From an uncultured Rhizobium sp. (GTDB lineage: Bacteria; Pseudomonadota; Alphaproteobacteria; Rhizobiales; Rhizobiaceae), in contig CAMFHE010000002.1 of NCBI GenBank assembly GCA_945952045.1, forward strand, positions 1 to 64,000: a stretch of DNA of 64,000 nucleotides. The letters are read 5' to 3'. The number at the start of each line of letters is the position of its first letter. The first letter of the stretch is position 1. The position numbers and the translations under genes were made by a program. The notes under the pieces are model-generated. The model worked only from the letters and a program-made list of their open reading frames with translations. It was not told where the DNA came from and made no database searches. Shown piece after piece: positions 19,256 through 27,915 of the stretch.

Positions 19256-20290
19256 TCACGCCGCGATGGCGATTTGCGTCTTCAGGTCTTGCGGCCGGTC
19301 GGCCAGCGTTTCGAAAGCCTGCTGGATCCGCTCCAGCGGATAGCTTGCCTTCGTGAAATCCCCGATGCGGAAGCGGCCATGCGACAGCAGGGTCAGCGCG
19401 TCATGCATATCCTCGCCCATGCCGGCGACGGAGCCCTTGAGGCTGCCCTCCTCCAGCACGGTGCGCAGAATATCGACCGGCAGCGTTTCGCCCGGCGGCG
19501 TGATGCCGAAAAAGGCGACATGCCCGCCGCGACGGGCCAGGTCGAAGGCCTGTTCGTAAAGCTTTTTGCTGCCGACGCTCTCGATCACCAGATCGGCGCC
19601 GCGCCCGCCGGTCATCCGGCGCACGGTGTCCTTGAGTTCGGCCGGGTCGGAGACCGCCGCATCCGCGCCCGCATCGAGCGCCATCCGGCAGCGTTCGGCG
19701 GAGAGATCGGCGACGATGATGGGCGCTGCGCCGACGAGCCGCATCATCTGCACATGCAGGTTGCCGATAGGCCCCGCGCCGAAGATGACGACCGATTGCC
19801 CAAAAGTTGCCCCCGCCTTGCGGGCCGCACGGACGACGCAGGCGACCGGTTCGGTGAGGACGAGAACGTCGTCGGCGATATCGGCCGTGACCGGGATCGC
19901 GAGGCGCGCCGGCACCGCGACATAATCGGCAAAAGCCCCATCCCGGCCGATGCCGACCTGGGTGACCTCGGCGCAGTTCAACACCTCGTTGCGCCGGCAC
20001 CAGAAACAGGCGCCGCAGCCGATATTGATATCGACCACGACCCGCATGCCGATATCGAGATGGCGGACATTCCCCCCACGCGCGGCAATCGTCCCGCAGA
20101 ATTCATGGCCGGGTATCAGCGGCAACCGGTTGGCGGCGTAGTGGCCGTTGAAGATATGGATATCCGTGCCGCAGATGCCGGTGCGCGTCACCTTCACCAG
20201 TACATCCTCATGGCCGATGGCCGGGATGGGAACCTCGCGGATCTCGAAGCGTTTCGGCGCGGTGAGGACGGCGGCGCGCATGGTGGTCAT
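19256..20290 (-). CDS. Zinc-dependent alcohol dehydrogenase family protein
   Basis: GICGTDIHIFNGHY, GHEFCGTI, CxxC zinc site CGACFWCRRNEVLNC. Confidence 0.93.
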   Translation of the reverse strand: MTTMRAAVLTAPKRFEIREVPIPAIGHEDVLVKVTRTGICGTDIHIFNGHYAANRLPLIPGHEFCGTIAARGGNVRHLDIGMRVVVDINIGCGACFWCRRNEVLNCAEVTQVGIGRDGAFADYVAVPARLAIPVTADIADDVLVLTEPVACVVRAARKAGATFGQSVVIFGAGPIGNLHVQMMRLVGAAPIIVADLSAERCRMALDAGADAAVSDPAELKDTVRRMTGGRGADLVIESVGSKKLYEQAFDLARRGGHVAFFGITPPGETLPVDILRTVLEEGSLKGSVAGMGEDMHDALTLLSHGRFRIGDFTKASYPLERIQQAFETLADRPQDLKTQIAIAA

Positions 20291-20300
20291 CGCCCTCTCC

Positions 20301-21242
20301 TCACTTCACGGTGCGCAGCTTGGCGCGGTCGATGGTCAAAGCGATGGCGACGATCAGCACGAAACCGAAGACGATCTGCTGGCGGGTGGCGTCGATCTCG
20401 AAATAGAGCATCGAGGCGCGGATGACGGCGACAATCAGCGTGCCGACCACGGTATTGGCCACTCCGCCGACACCGCCCGTCAGCGGCGTGCCGCCGACCA
20501 GCACCGCGACGATGGCGGGCAGCAGGAAACCGTTGGCAATCGTCGGCGCGCCGCCGGAAAGTTTTACCGCGAAGATCAGGCCGGCGACGGCGGCAAGCGC
20601 GCCGGAAATTGCGAAGGCGAGGATCTTGTAGCGGGCGACGTTGAGGCCCGAGGCGGCGGCGGCCAGTTCGCCCGCACCGACCGCCTTCAGGGCGCGGCCG
20701 AGCGTCGTGCGGCGCTCGATGAACAGGCAGACGGCGACGAGGACGGCAGCGATCAGCAGCTCATGCGGCACGCCCCAGGTGCGGCCGATCATCCAGCCGA
20801 AGGTCTCGTTGCGCTGGGCCGCATCCATGTTGAGCGCCCGCTGGCCGGAGAGCCATTGCGCGATGGAGAAGGCGACGCCGCCAACGGCGAGCGTCGAGAT
20901 GAAGGACGGCACGAACATCCGCGTCGTCACATAACCGGAGAGCATGCCGAGCAGGAAGCCGGCGGCCACACAGAGCACGGCGACCCACGCCCCCATCGAG
21001 GCGAGATAGACCGAGGCGACGACCGTGACCATATTGGCCATCGACTGGGCCGAGAGATCGATGCCGCCGATATAGATGGCGAAGGTCAAGCCCAGCGCCA
21101 TGATGAACAGCGGCACGATATCGCCGGCAATGCCGAGAAGGTTCGAAGGGCGCAGGAAGCCCGGATCGTTGACGCCGACGATGGCGACGAGCACGACCAG
21201 CGTGATCCAGGGCAAATGCGGTTTGAGGCGCTGAATATCCAT
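20301..21242 (-). CDS. Ribose-type ABC transporter permease
   Basis: Hydrophobic; GGIDLSAQSMANMVTV and GGTPLTGGVGGVANTVVGTLIVAVI. Confidence 0.93.
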   Translation of the reverse strand: MDIQRLKPHLPWITLVVLVAIVGVNDPGFLRPSNLLGIAGDIVPLFIMALGLTFAIYIGGIDLSAQSMANMVTVVASVYLASMGAWVAVLCVAAGFLLGMLSGYVTTRMFVPSFISTLAVGGVAFSIAQWLSGQRALNMDAAQRNETFGWMIGRTWGVPHELLIAAVLVAVCLFIERRTTLGRALKAVGAGELAAAASGLNVARYKILAFAISGALAAVAGLIFAVKLSGGAPTIANGFLLPAIVAVLVGGTPLTGGVGGVANTVVGTLIVAVIRASMLYFEIDATRQQIVFGFVLIVAIALTIDRAKLRTVK

Positions 21243-21250
21243 CTTGTCCC

Positions 21251-22756
21251 TCAGATCATGTAGTGCAGGAGGTCAAAGGGCGTGGGCTTGGCGCCTGGCT
21301 CGCAGGCGAATTGCTTCTGCATGCGCCCGTCCTTGACGACGATGATGGTGTGCGACAGGCCGATCGCCTCTTCCAGCGTATCGGCGACCAGGACGATGCC
21401 GACGCCGGCCGCGCTCATGGCGCGGATCATGTCGTAGACATCCTCCTTCGCGCCGATGTCGAGGCCGCGCGTCGGGTGGTCGAGCAGCATGATGTCGGAG
21501 CCGGCCGAACGCCATTTGGCGAGCACGACCTTCTGCTGGTTGCCGCCGGAGAGATTGCCGCAATCGGCAAACTCGGAATGCGCCTTGATCGACAGCTTCT
21601 TGATCCAGTCGCGCGCCAGCGCCCGCTCTTCCGAAACGCGTAGAACCCCGCCGCTCGAATGATTGCCCATCTGCGAAAGCGTCATATTCTCGTAGACATT
21701 CATACCGGCGACGATGCCTTCGATCTTACGCTCGCGCGGCACATAACCGACGCCCCGGGCGACCGATTGCCGTGGCGAATAGGCGTTGGCATCCGCGCCC
21801 TTGATCGAAAGGCGGCCAGTCGTCGGCGTCAGCATGCCGTAGATCGTGCGCAGGATCGCCTCGCGCCCCGAGCCTTCCGTGCCGACCAGACACAGGACTT
21901 CGCCGGCATGCAGCTTCAGCGAGATATCGCGGATGCGCCCGGGCAGGCCGACGCCCGCCATCTCGACCAGCACCTTTCCGGCATCGAACGGCTTTTGCAG
22001 GTGCTCGCGGTAATATTGCTTGTCGACGTTGCGGCCGACCATCTTGTGCTGGATGGTTTCGGCTGTCGCGCCGCCGCGCTCAACGACATCGACCACCTCG
22101 CCGTCCTTCATCACATAGATGCGGTCCGAAAGCTCCATTACCTCGTCCATGCGGTGCGAGACGAAGATGAAGGAGGCACGGGTCGTCAGCTCGCGCACGA
22201 GCTTGAACAGCAGCTCGACCTCCTCCTTCGACAGGACCGAGGTCGGCTCGTCGAGCAGGATGACCAGATCGCCCTCGACCCGTTCCTCCAATGTCAGAAC
22301 CTTGGCGAGTTCGACGAGCTGGCGCTGGACGAAGGAAAGCTTCGAGGTCACCGTCGCCGGGTCGATATCGAGCTTCACCTTGGCGAGCTGCGCTTTTGCG
22401 GCGCGCGCCATCGCCTTCCAATCGACGACGCCGAAGCGGACGAACTGGGCCTCGTAGCCGAGGAAGATGTTTTCCATGACGGAGAGGTTCGGGATCAGGG
22501 ATTGTTCCTGGAAGACCATCCCGATGCCCTTTTCCATCGCCTGGCGCGGATTGGCGAAACGCACCGGCGCGCCCTTGATCAGCACCTGGCCGCCATCCGG
22601 TTGATAGGCGCCGTAGATGACCTTCATCAGGGTGGATTTGCCGGCGCCGTTCTCGCCGACCAGCCCGACGATCTCGCCGCGCTTGATGTGGAAATCGATG
22701 GATTTCAGCGCATGCACGCCGGGGAATTTCTTGTCGACGGCTTTCAACTCGTACAT
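21251..22756 (-). CDS. Sugar ABC transporter ATP-binding protein (tandem)
   Basis: Two ATPase domains; GENGAGKSTLMKVIYG, LSGGNQQKVVLAKW. Confidence 0.95.
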   Translation of the reverse strand: MYELKAVDKKFPGVHALKSIDFHIKRGEIVGLVGENGAGKSTLMKVIYGAYQPDGGQVLIKGAPVRFANPRQAMEKGIGMVFQEQSLIPNLSVMENIFLGYEAQFVRFGVVDWKAMARAAKAQLAKVKLDIDPATVTSKLSFVQRQLVELAKVLTLEERVEGDLVILLDEPTSVLSKEEVELLFKLVRELTTRASFIFVSHRMDEVMELSDRIYVMKDGEVVDVVERGGATAETIQHKMVGRNVDKQYYREHLQKPFDAGKVLVEMAGVGLPGRIRDISLKLHAGEVLCLVGTEGSGREAILRTIYGMLTPTTGRLSIKGADANAYSPRQSVARGVGYVPRERKIEGIVAGMNVYENMTLSQMGNHSSGGVLRVSEERALARDWIKKLSIKAHSEFADCGNLSGGNQQKVVLAKWRSAGSDIMLLDHPTRGLDIGAKEDVYDMIRAMSAAGVGIVLVADTLEEAIGLSHTIIVVKDGRMQKQFACEPGAKPTPFDLLHYMI

Positions 22757-22764
22757 GGCGCGCC

Positions 22765-23739
22765 TCACTTGACGAAGGAAACCATCTTGCGGTCGGTCGA
22801 GAGCACGACGGCAAGAATGACGAGCAGGCCGAGCACGCCGGCTTGGAGGAAATCGGGCAGGCCGATGACGACCATGCCGTTGTCGATGACATTGACGATT
22901 AGCACGCCGACCAGCGCATTCCAGACGCCGCCGATGCCGCCCCACAGCGCCACGCCGCCGACCACGACGGAGGTGATGGATACGAACATGAAGTTCGCCC
23001 CGGTCACCGATTCCGCCTGCCCGATGCGGGCAACGACCAGGATCGCGGCAATGGCGTAGAAAACGCCGGCCAAAGCAAAACCGGTGACGCGGACGCGAGT
23101 GACATTGAGGCCCGAGGCATGCGCCAGATCCTCGCCGCCGCCGACGGCATAAAAGTTGCGACCGAGCGTCGTGTGGGTCTGGATGAACCATCCGACCAGC
23201 AGGAAGAAGCCGGCGATATAGACCATCAGCGGAAAACCGAGCCAGCGCACCGTCAGCAGGCCGCGAAACGTGGCGTCGCCGACCTTCACGATATCGCCGC
23301 CGGTGAGCAGGATTGCCGCCCCCGTGCCGACGAAACCCATGGCGAGGCTCGCCATGAAGGACGGTATCTTCAGTTTCACATGCACCAGCCCGTTCACAAG
23401 CCCGATCACCCCGCCGAGCACGAGGACCAGCGGCATGGCGACCCAGCCGAAGCCGCCGAGAGAACCGCCAAGCCAGGCGAAGATGAAGGCGAAGGAGACC
23501 GCCGTCAGCGAGACCGTTCCCTCCATGGACAAGTCGATCGAGCCCATGACGATGATGAAGGTGACGCCGATGGCGACCATCAGCGCCGGCGCCGCCGCAA
23601 TCGCGATACGGGCGAAGTTGCGCAGCGAGAAGAAAGTCGGATTGAGCGCGGTGAAAAAGATGACCAGTGCGACCAGCACCAGCAACGGCGCCCATTTGAT
23701 CAAGGTTTCGCGCGATAGGCGACGTGTCACGTCAGACAC
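22765..23739 (-). CDS. Ribose-type ABC transporter permease
   Basis: GSIDLSMEGTVSL and GGVALWGGIGGVWNALVGVLIVNVI. Confidence 0.93.
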   Translation of the reverse strand: MSDVTRRLSRETLIKWAPLLVLVALVIFFTALNPTFFSLRNFARIAIAAAPALMVAIGVTFIIVMGSIDLSMEGTVSLTAVSFAFIFAWLGGSLGGFGWVAMPLVLVLGGVIGLVNGLVHVKLKIPSFMASLAMGFVGTGAAILLTGGDIVKVGDATFRGLLTVRWLGFPLMVYIAGFFLLVGWFIQTHTTLGRNFYAVGGGEDLAHASGLNVTRVRVTGFALAGVFYAIAAILVVARIGQAESVTGANFMFVSITSVVVGGVALWGGIGGVWNALVGVLIVNVIDNGMVVIGLPDFLQAGVLGLLVILAVVLSTDRKMVSFVK

Positions 23740-23769
23740 CCCTCTTCCAGAAAATTTCGCGGAAAAAGC

Positions 23770-23794
23770 GGCGGCAGCGTCAGGCGCTGCCGCC
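23770..23794. promoter_or_regulatory. Intercistronic hairpin downstream of SBP gene
   Basis: Perfect 10-bp stem GGCGGCAGCG / CGCTGCCGCC. Confidence 0.6.
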
Positions 23795-23802
23795 CGGCCT
23801 CA

Positions 23803-24918
23803 TCAGGCCTTGTACTGGATCTGGCCGTTCGACGGCCCCCAGAAATCCTTCCAGTCATAGGCCGGCACGGAATCGAGGTATTTCGCCTTGAATTCCGCCG
23901 CGTCCTTGGCCGTGACGAGAATGGTCGGGCCGTAGAATTCGCGGTGCTCCTTCGGCTCCTCGGAGGGTTTGAAGGTGCCGATGGCCGCATGATAGGCAAG
24001 AGCCGCACTGATGCCGCCGCCCCAATGCGGATTGGTGAAGACGGTGGCCAGCAGCTGGCCGTCCATGACCATCTTCACCGCTTCCGGATTGCCGTCATAG
24101 GCGACGATCGGCATGTTCTCGATGCCTTCCGCACGCAAGGCCTCGATGACGCCATAGGCGATGTTGTCGTTGGCGCAATGCACGCCCTTGATCTTGTCGC
24201 CATAACGCGTCAGGAACGAGGCCATGAGCGCCGCGCCCTTCTGGGTGTCCCAATCGGCCGGCTGCGCATCGAGCAGCTCGATCTTGGGGAAATCCTTCAG
24301 CGCGTTCTTGAGGCCGGCAAGGCGCTCGACGGCCGGATTGTTGGCCGCGATGCCGCCGAGATGGACCACGCCGCCTTCGCCGCCCATGGCTTCGAAGAGG
24401 ATGCGCGCCGTCTGTTCGGCCGGCTTCTCGTCAGACCAGGTCATGTGCGACACGTAGTTGTCGCCGAAATCCCAGGGATGCAGGTCGTCGGTCTTGTTCC
24501 AGATCGTCGAAATATAGGCGCCGGCGCCCTGAACGGCCTCGACGACCGGGCGGGCGTTCGGGCTGTCATTGGCGTCGCAGGCGATGGCGCAATTGCCGTT
24601 GTTCTTGGCGAGGAAGGCCTTGATGTCGGCGAGCGACTTTTCCGTCGAACCCTCGTTGATCAGGCTGACCAGAGCGCTCTTCGGCTTGCCGAGCGATTCC
24701 ACGAAGGCTTCACCGCCCGAGACGACCGAGTTCCAATAGGCGGAAGCGCGGTCGCGATAGCTCCAGGCAATCGCCGGATCCGTCAGCGCCGCGCGCGCGC
24801 TGCCGGCGCCGAACAAACCCGGCATCGCGGCAGCGCCCATGCCGGCCGCAGCGGCAAACAGAAAATTGCGGCGGCTCACCGTCTCGCGTTCGATGAAATC
24901 CTTGATAAAGGTCGACAT
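23803..24918 (-). CDS. Sugar ABC transporter substrate-binding protein, Tat-type signal
   Basis: ERETVSRRNFLFAAAAGMGAAAMPGLFGAGSARA; periplasmic-binding-protein-like body. Confidence 0.9.
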   Translation of the reverse strand: MSTFIKDFIERETVSRRNFLFAAAAGMGAAAMPGLFGAGSARAALTDPAIAWSYRDRASAYWNSVVSGGEAFVESLGKPKSALVSLINEGSTEKSLADIKAFLAKNNGNCAIACDANDSPNARPVVEAVQGAGAYISTIWNKTDDLHPWDFGDNYVSHMTWSDEKPAEQTARILFEAMGGEGGVVHLGGIAANNPAVERLAGLKNALKDFPKIELLDAQPADWDTQKGAALMASFLTRYGDKIKGVHCANDNIAYGVIEALRAEGIENMPIVAYDGNPEAVKMVMDGQLLATVFTNPHWGGGISAALAYHAAIGTFKPSEEPKEHREFYGPTILVTAKDAAEFKAKYLDSVPAYDWKDFWGPSNGQIQYKA

Positions 24919-25033
24919 TCTTTCCTCCCAAATCCCCGATTGAAACGCTTCGCGCGCTACCGCCGACCTGACTGCCGGCAAGGAGAACCTCCTCCTGAGG
25001 TAAGGCGCTCCACCGCGCCACCGCCTCAATTAA

Positions 25034-25049
25034 CGCACTAACTAGTTAC
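25034..25049. promoter_or_regulatory. Candidate TetR operator D (CGCACTAACTAGTTAC)
   Basis: Shares ACTAACTAGTTA with operator C; between divergent SBP and TetR starts. Confidence 0.6.
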
Positions 25050-25191
25050 TTCTTTAGTTTCGCCCAAGTCAAGTGGTTTCGAGTGGGGCAAGAACAGCCA
25101 ATCGCGCCGGGCGGCTTTGACGGATGGCAATGCGTGCGTGTATGAGTCACAGCAAAGACATCACGACTGCGCCAAAGGACAGGCTGAAGAC

Positions 25192-25845
25192 ATGACCGGC
25201 GAACATACAGAAAAACCGGGACGCAAACCCCGCATTCGCGACGCCGAGGCCACCAAGGCGCGCATCCTGGATGCCGCCAAAAAAGAATTTGCAAAGAATG
25301 GCTTAGGCGGCGCTCGCGTCGATGACATCGCTGAAAAGGCGAAGGCCAACAAGCGGATGATCTACCACTATTTCGAGAGCAAGGAGGGCCTGTTCCAGAC
25401 CGTTCTGGAAGACGCCTATCTCGACATCCGCAGCGCCGAGCAGAAACTGCATCTGGAAGATCTCGACCCCAAGGCGGCGCTCGAAAAACTGGTGCGTTTC
25501 ACCTGGGAATATTATCTGAAAAACCCGGAATTCCTGACGCTCGTCAACAGCGAAAACCTCCACCGCGCCAAGCATCTCAAGAAATCGGAAATCATCCCGG
25601 TTTCGAGCCGCAAGCTCGTCAGCATGGTCTCGAGCATTCTGGAGCGCGGCGTGAAGGCGGGCGTTTTCCGGGATGGCGTCGATCCGGTTCAACTCAACAT
25701 CACCATCGCCGCCGTCGGCTACTATTATCTGACGAACCGCTTCACCGGCACGATCATCTATGAGCGCGATCTCATGGCCAGGGATGCGCTCGAGCAGCGC
25801 ATCCGGTTCAATATCGAGACGATCATGCGGCTGGTCACGGCGTAA
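25192..25845 (+). CDS. TetR/AcrR family transcriptional regulator
   Basis: ATKARILDAAKKEFAKNGLGGARVDDIAEKAKANKRMIYHYFESKEGLF HTH. Confidence 0.96.
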   Translation: MTGEHTEKPGRKPRIRDAEATKARILDAAKKEFAKNGLGGARVDDIAEKAKANKRMIYHYFESKEGLFQTVLEDAYLDIRSAEQKLHLEDLDPKAALEKLVRFTWEYYLKNPEFLTLVNSENLHRAKHLKKSEIIPVSSRKLVSMVSSILERGVKAGVFRDGVDPVQLNITIAAVGYYYLTNRFTGTIIYERDLMARDALEQRIRFNIETIMRLVTA

Positions 25846-25925
25846 TACAAGCGGCCGGGAACCGGGCGCCCGACGCTGACGCAGCGCGCATCCGCACAGG
25901 AAAATCCCGTCTTGTCGGCGTCGGT

Positions 25926-26906
25926 TTACGAACTGCCGGATTTGCCCCGGGCGATGATTGCGTCGACCATGATCACCCCGATGAGGAAGGTGCCGATCCC
26001 GACCGCCTGCCACTCAGACGGCACGCCGAGCAGGTTGAAGGCATTCGTCATCAGCGTAATGAAAACGACGCCGACGAGCGCGCCGATATAGGAGCCCTTT
26101 CCGCCCGCAATCGAGCCGCCGCCGATCAGGCAGGCGATGAAGATCTGCATTTCGAGACCTTCGCCCATATAGCGGTTCGCCATGCCCGCGCGCGCGGTCA
26201 TCATGATCCCGGCAAAGGCTGCAAGACCGCCTGAAAGCACGAAGGCGAAGAACTGGATACGGGCGGTGTTCAGTCCGATGGCCCGCGCCGCCTGCGGATT
26301 GCCGCCAAGAAACAGCAGGCGCCGCCCCGGAACGGTCAGCCGCAGAAAAATCTCGAAGGCTGCGCACAAGAGAAGGGCGAAGACGAAGAAACCGGAGACG
26401 CCTCCCATCGTCCACTGCGCGAGACGGGTGAATTCCGGCGGAAAGCCGGTAAAGCCTCCAAGCTTCTCGCCGACCATCACGACTTCGATGATGCCACGCA
26501 GCATGTAGAGCACGCCAAGCGTCGTGATGAGATGGCTTATCCCGAAATAGGCAACCATCAGCCCATTGAACGCGCCGACCGCGATGCCGGTCAGAAGCCC
26601 GGCCGCAAAGGCAAGCGGCACCGGCGCGCCGGCATCCAGAGCCATCGCGACGACAATCCCCGACATGCCCATGACCGAACCGACGGAAAGATCGAAGCGG
26701 CCGATCATGAAGAGCGTCATCATGCCGATCCCGACGATCAGCGCCGGGGCTATCGCCGTCTGCAGCGAGACGAGATTGTTGGCATCGAGAAAGGCGGGCG
26801 ACATGAAGGCGAGCGTCGCCGCCATCGCCAGCCCGACGACAATCGTCAGGGTTTCCTGCTCCAGCCGATTGGCGCGCAGGAACGTCGGTCTGCCGGCATC
26901 AGCCAT
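25926..26906 (-). CDS. Ribose-type ABC transporter permease
   Basis: GRFDLSVGSVMGMSGI, GGGSIAGGKGSYIGALVGVVFI. Confidence 0.93.
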   Translation of the reverse strand: MADAGRPTFLRANRLEQETLTIVVGLAMAATLAFMSPAFLDANNLVSLQTAIAPALIVGIGMMTLFMIGRFDLSVGSVMGMSGIVVAMALDAGAPVPLAFAAGLLTGIAVGAFNGLMVAYFGISHLITTLGVLYMLRGIIEVVMVGEKLGGFTGFPPEFTRLAQWTMGGVSGFFVFALLLCAAFEIFLRLTVPGRRLLFLGGNPQAARAIGLNTARIQFFAFVLSGGLAAFAGIMMTARAGMANRYMGEGLEMQIFIACLIGGGSIAGGKGSYIGALVGVVFITLMTNAFNLLGVPSEWQAVGIGTFLIGVIMVDAIIARGKSGSS

Positions 26907-27894
26907 GGTCCAGCCTCCGGGTTCTGTTGACGAAGGTATCCAGCGCCACGGTCAGGATCAGAAGGAAACCGATGATGAATTGCTGAAACACGGGTTCGAT
27001 ATTGTACATGATCATCCCGTTCAGCACCAAGGCGAGCATCAGCAGGCCGAGCGCGGAGCCCCTCAGATCGCCACGGCCGCCGTAGAGGCTGGCGCCGCCG
27101 ATGATGGCGGCGGTGACGAGGACGAATTCCAGGCCAAGGCCCATGCGGATGTCTGCGCTCGCAATGCGGGATGCCGTGAATATGCCGGCAAGCGCTGCCG
27201 TCACCGCGCTCAGCACGAAGGCGGCGATCTTTATGCGTCCGACGCGGATCCCGTGGACGATCGCGGAGCCGGCATTTTCTCCGATGAAGCACATCTTCCG
27301 GAAGAGCGCGGCGCGGCGCTGGAACATCCAGCCGGCGAGCACGAGCAGGACCATGACGATGACGGTCAGCCGCACATCCATGAAACTGGTGCGCGACAGG
27401 CTTCGAAAGGCGCGGGGATAGGTCTGGCCGCCAAGTTCGTTGACGAGCACATTCGACAGCCCCCTGACCAGAAGCATGGTGCCGATGGTCAACATCAGCG
27501 AATTGATGTTGAACCGCACCACGAGCAAGCCGTTGACGAAGCCTATCGCCCCGGCCAATGCCAGGACGACGATAATCGCCGCCCATATCGGCCAGCCGGA
27601 AACCAGAAGCGCGCCGGTCAGCGTGCCGGCCAATGCGAAAACCGACCCGACCGACAGATCGATTTCGCGCATCACCATCACATAGGTGAAGCCGACGATG
27701 GCGAGGAAATCGATCGAAACCCCGAACAGGATGGAGCTCAGGTTCTGGCCGCTCATGAAGTTTTCCCGGGTCACCGCCAGGAAAACGAAAATGGCCGCCG
27801 TGATCACCGTCAACGGTATGATATTGGAGCCGGAACCGAACCGGCTCCGGGCCTCCTTCTTTTCTGGAACTGCATCACCATTGATTGCGGTCAT
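26899..27894 (-). CDS. Ribose-type ABC transporter permease
   Basis: MREIDLSVGSVFALAG, GGASLYGGRGDLRGSALGLLML. Confidence 0.93.
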   Translation of the reverse strand: MTAINGDAVPEKKEARSRFGSGSNIIPLTVITAAIFVFLAVTRENFMSGQNLSSILFGVSIDFLAIVGFTYVMVMREIDLSVGSVFALAGTLTGALLVSGWPIWAAIIVVLALAGAIGFVNGLLVVRFNINSLMLTIGTMLLVRGLSNVLVNELGGQTYPRAFRSLSRTSFMDVRLTVIVMVLLVLAGWMFQRRAALFRKMCFIGENAGSAIVHGIRVGRIKIAAFVLSAVTAALAGIFTASRIASADIRMGLGLEFVLVTAAIIGGASLYGGRGDLRGSALGLLMLALVLNGMIMYNIEPVFQQFIIGFLLILTVALDTFVNRTRRLDHG

Positions 27895-27915
27895 CGCACC
27901 GGGCCTTTCCTGAAG

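Noticed and set aside
21251-23695. 814-aa form of the sugar ABC ATPase
   Set aside because: The N-terminal ~310 aa is an alternate frame across the upstream permease; real start is MYELKAVDKKF at 22756.
25846-25925. Possible terminator between TetR and the convergent permease
   Set aside because: GC-rich but no clean long stem comparable to 12751 or 16095.
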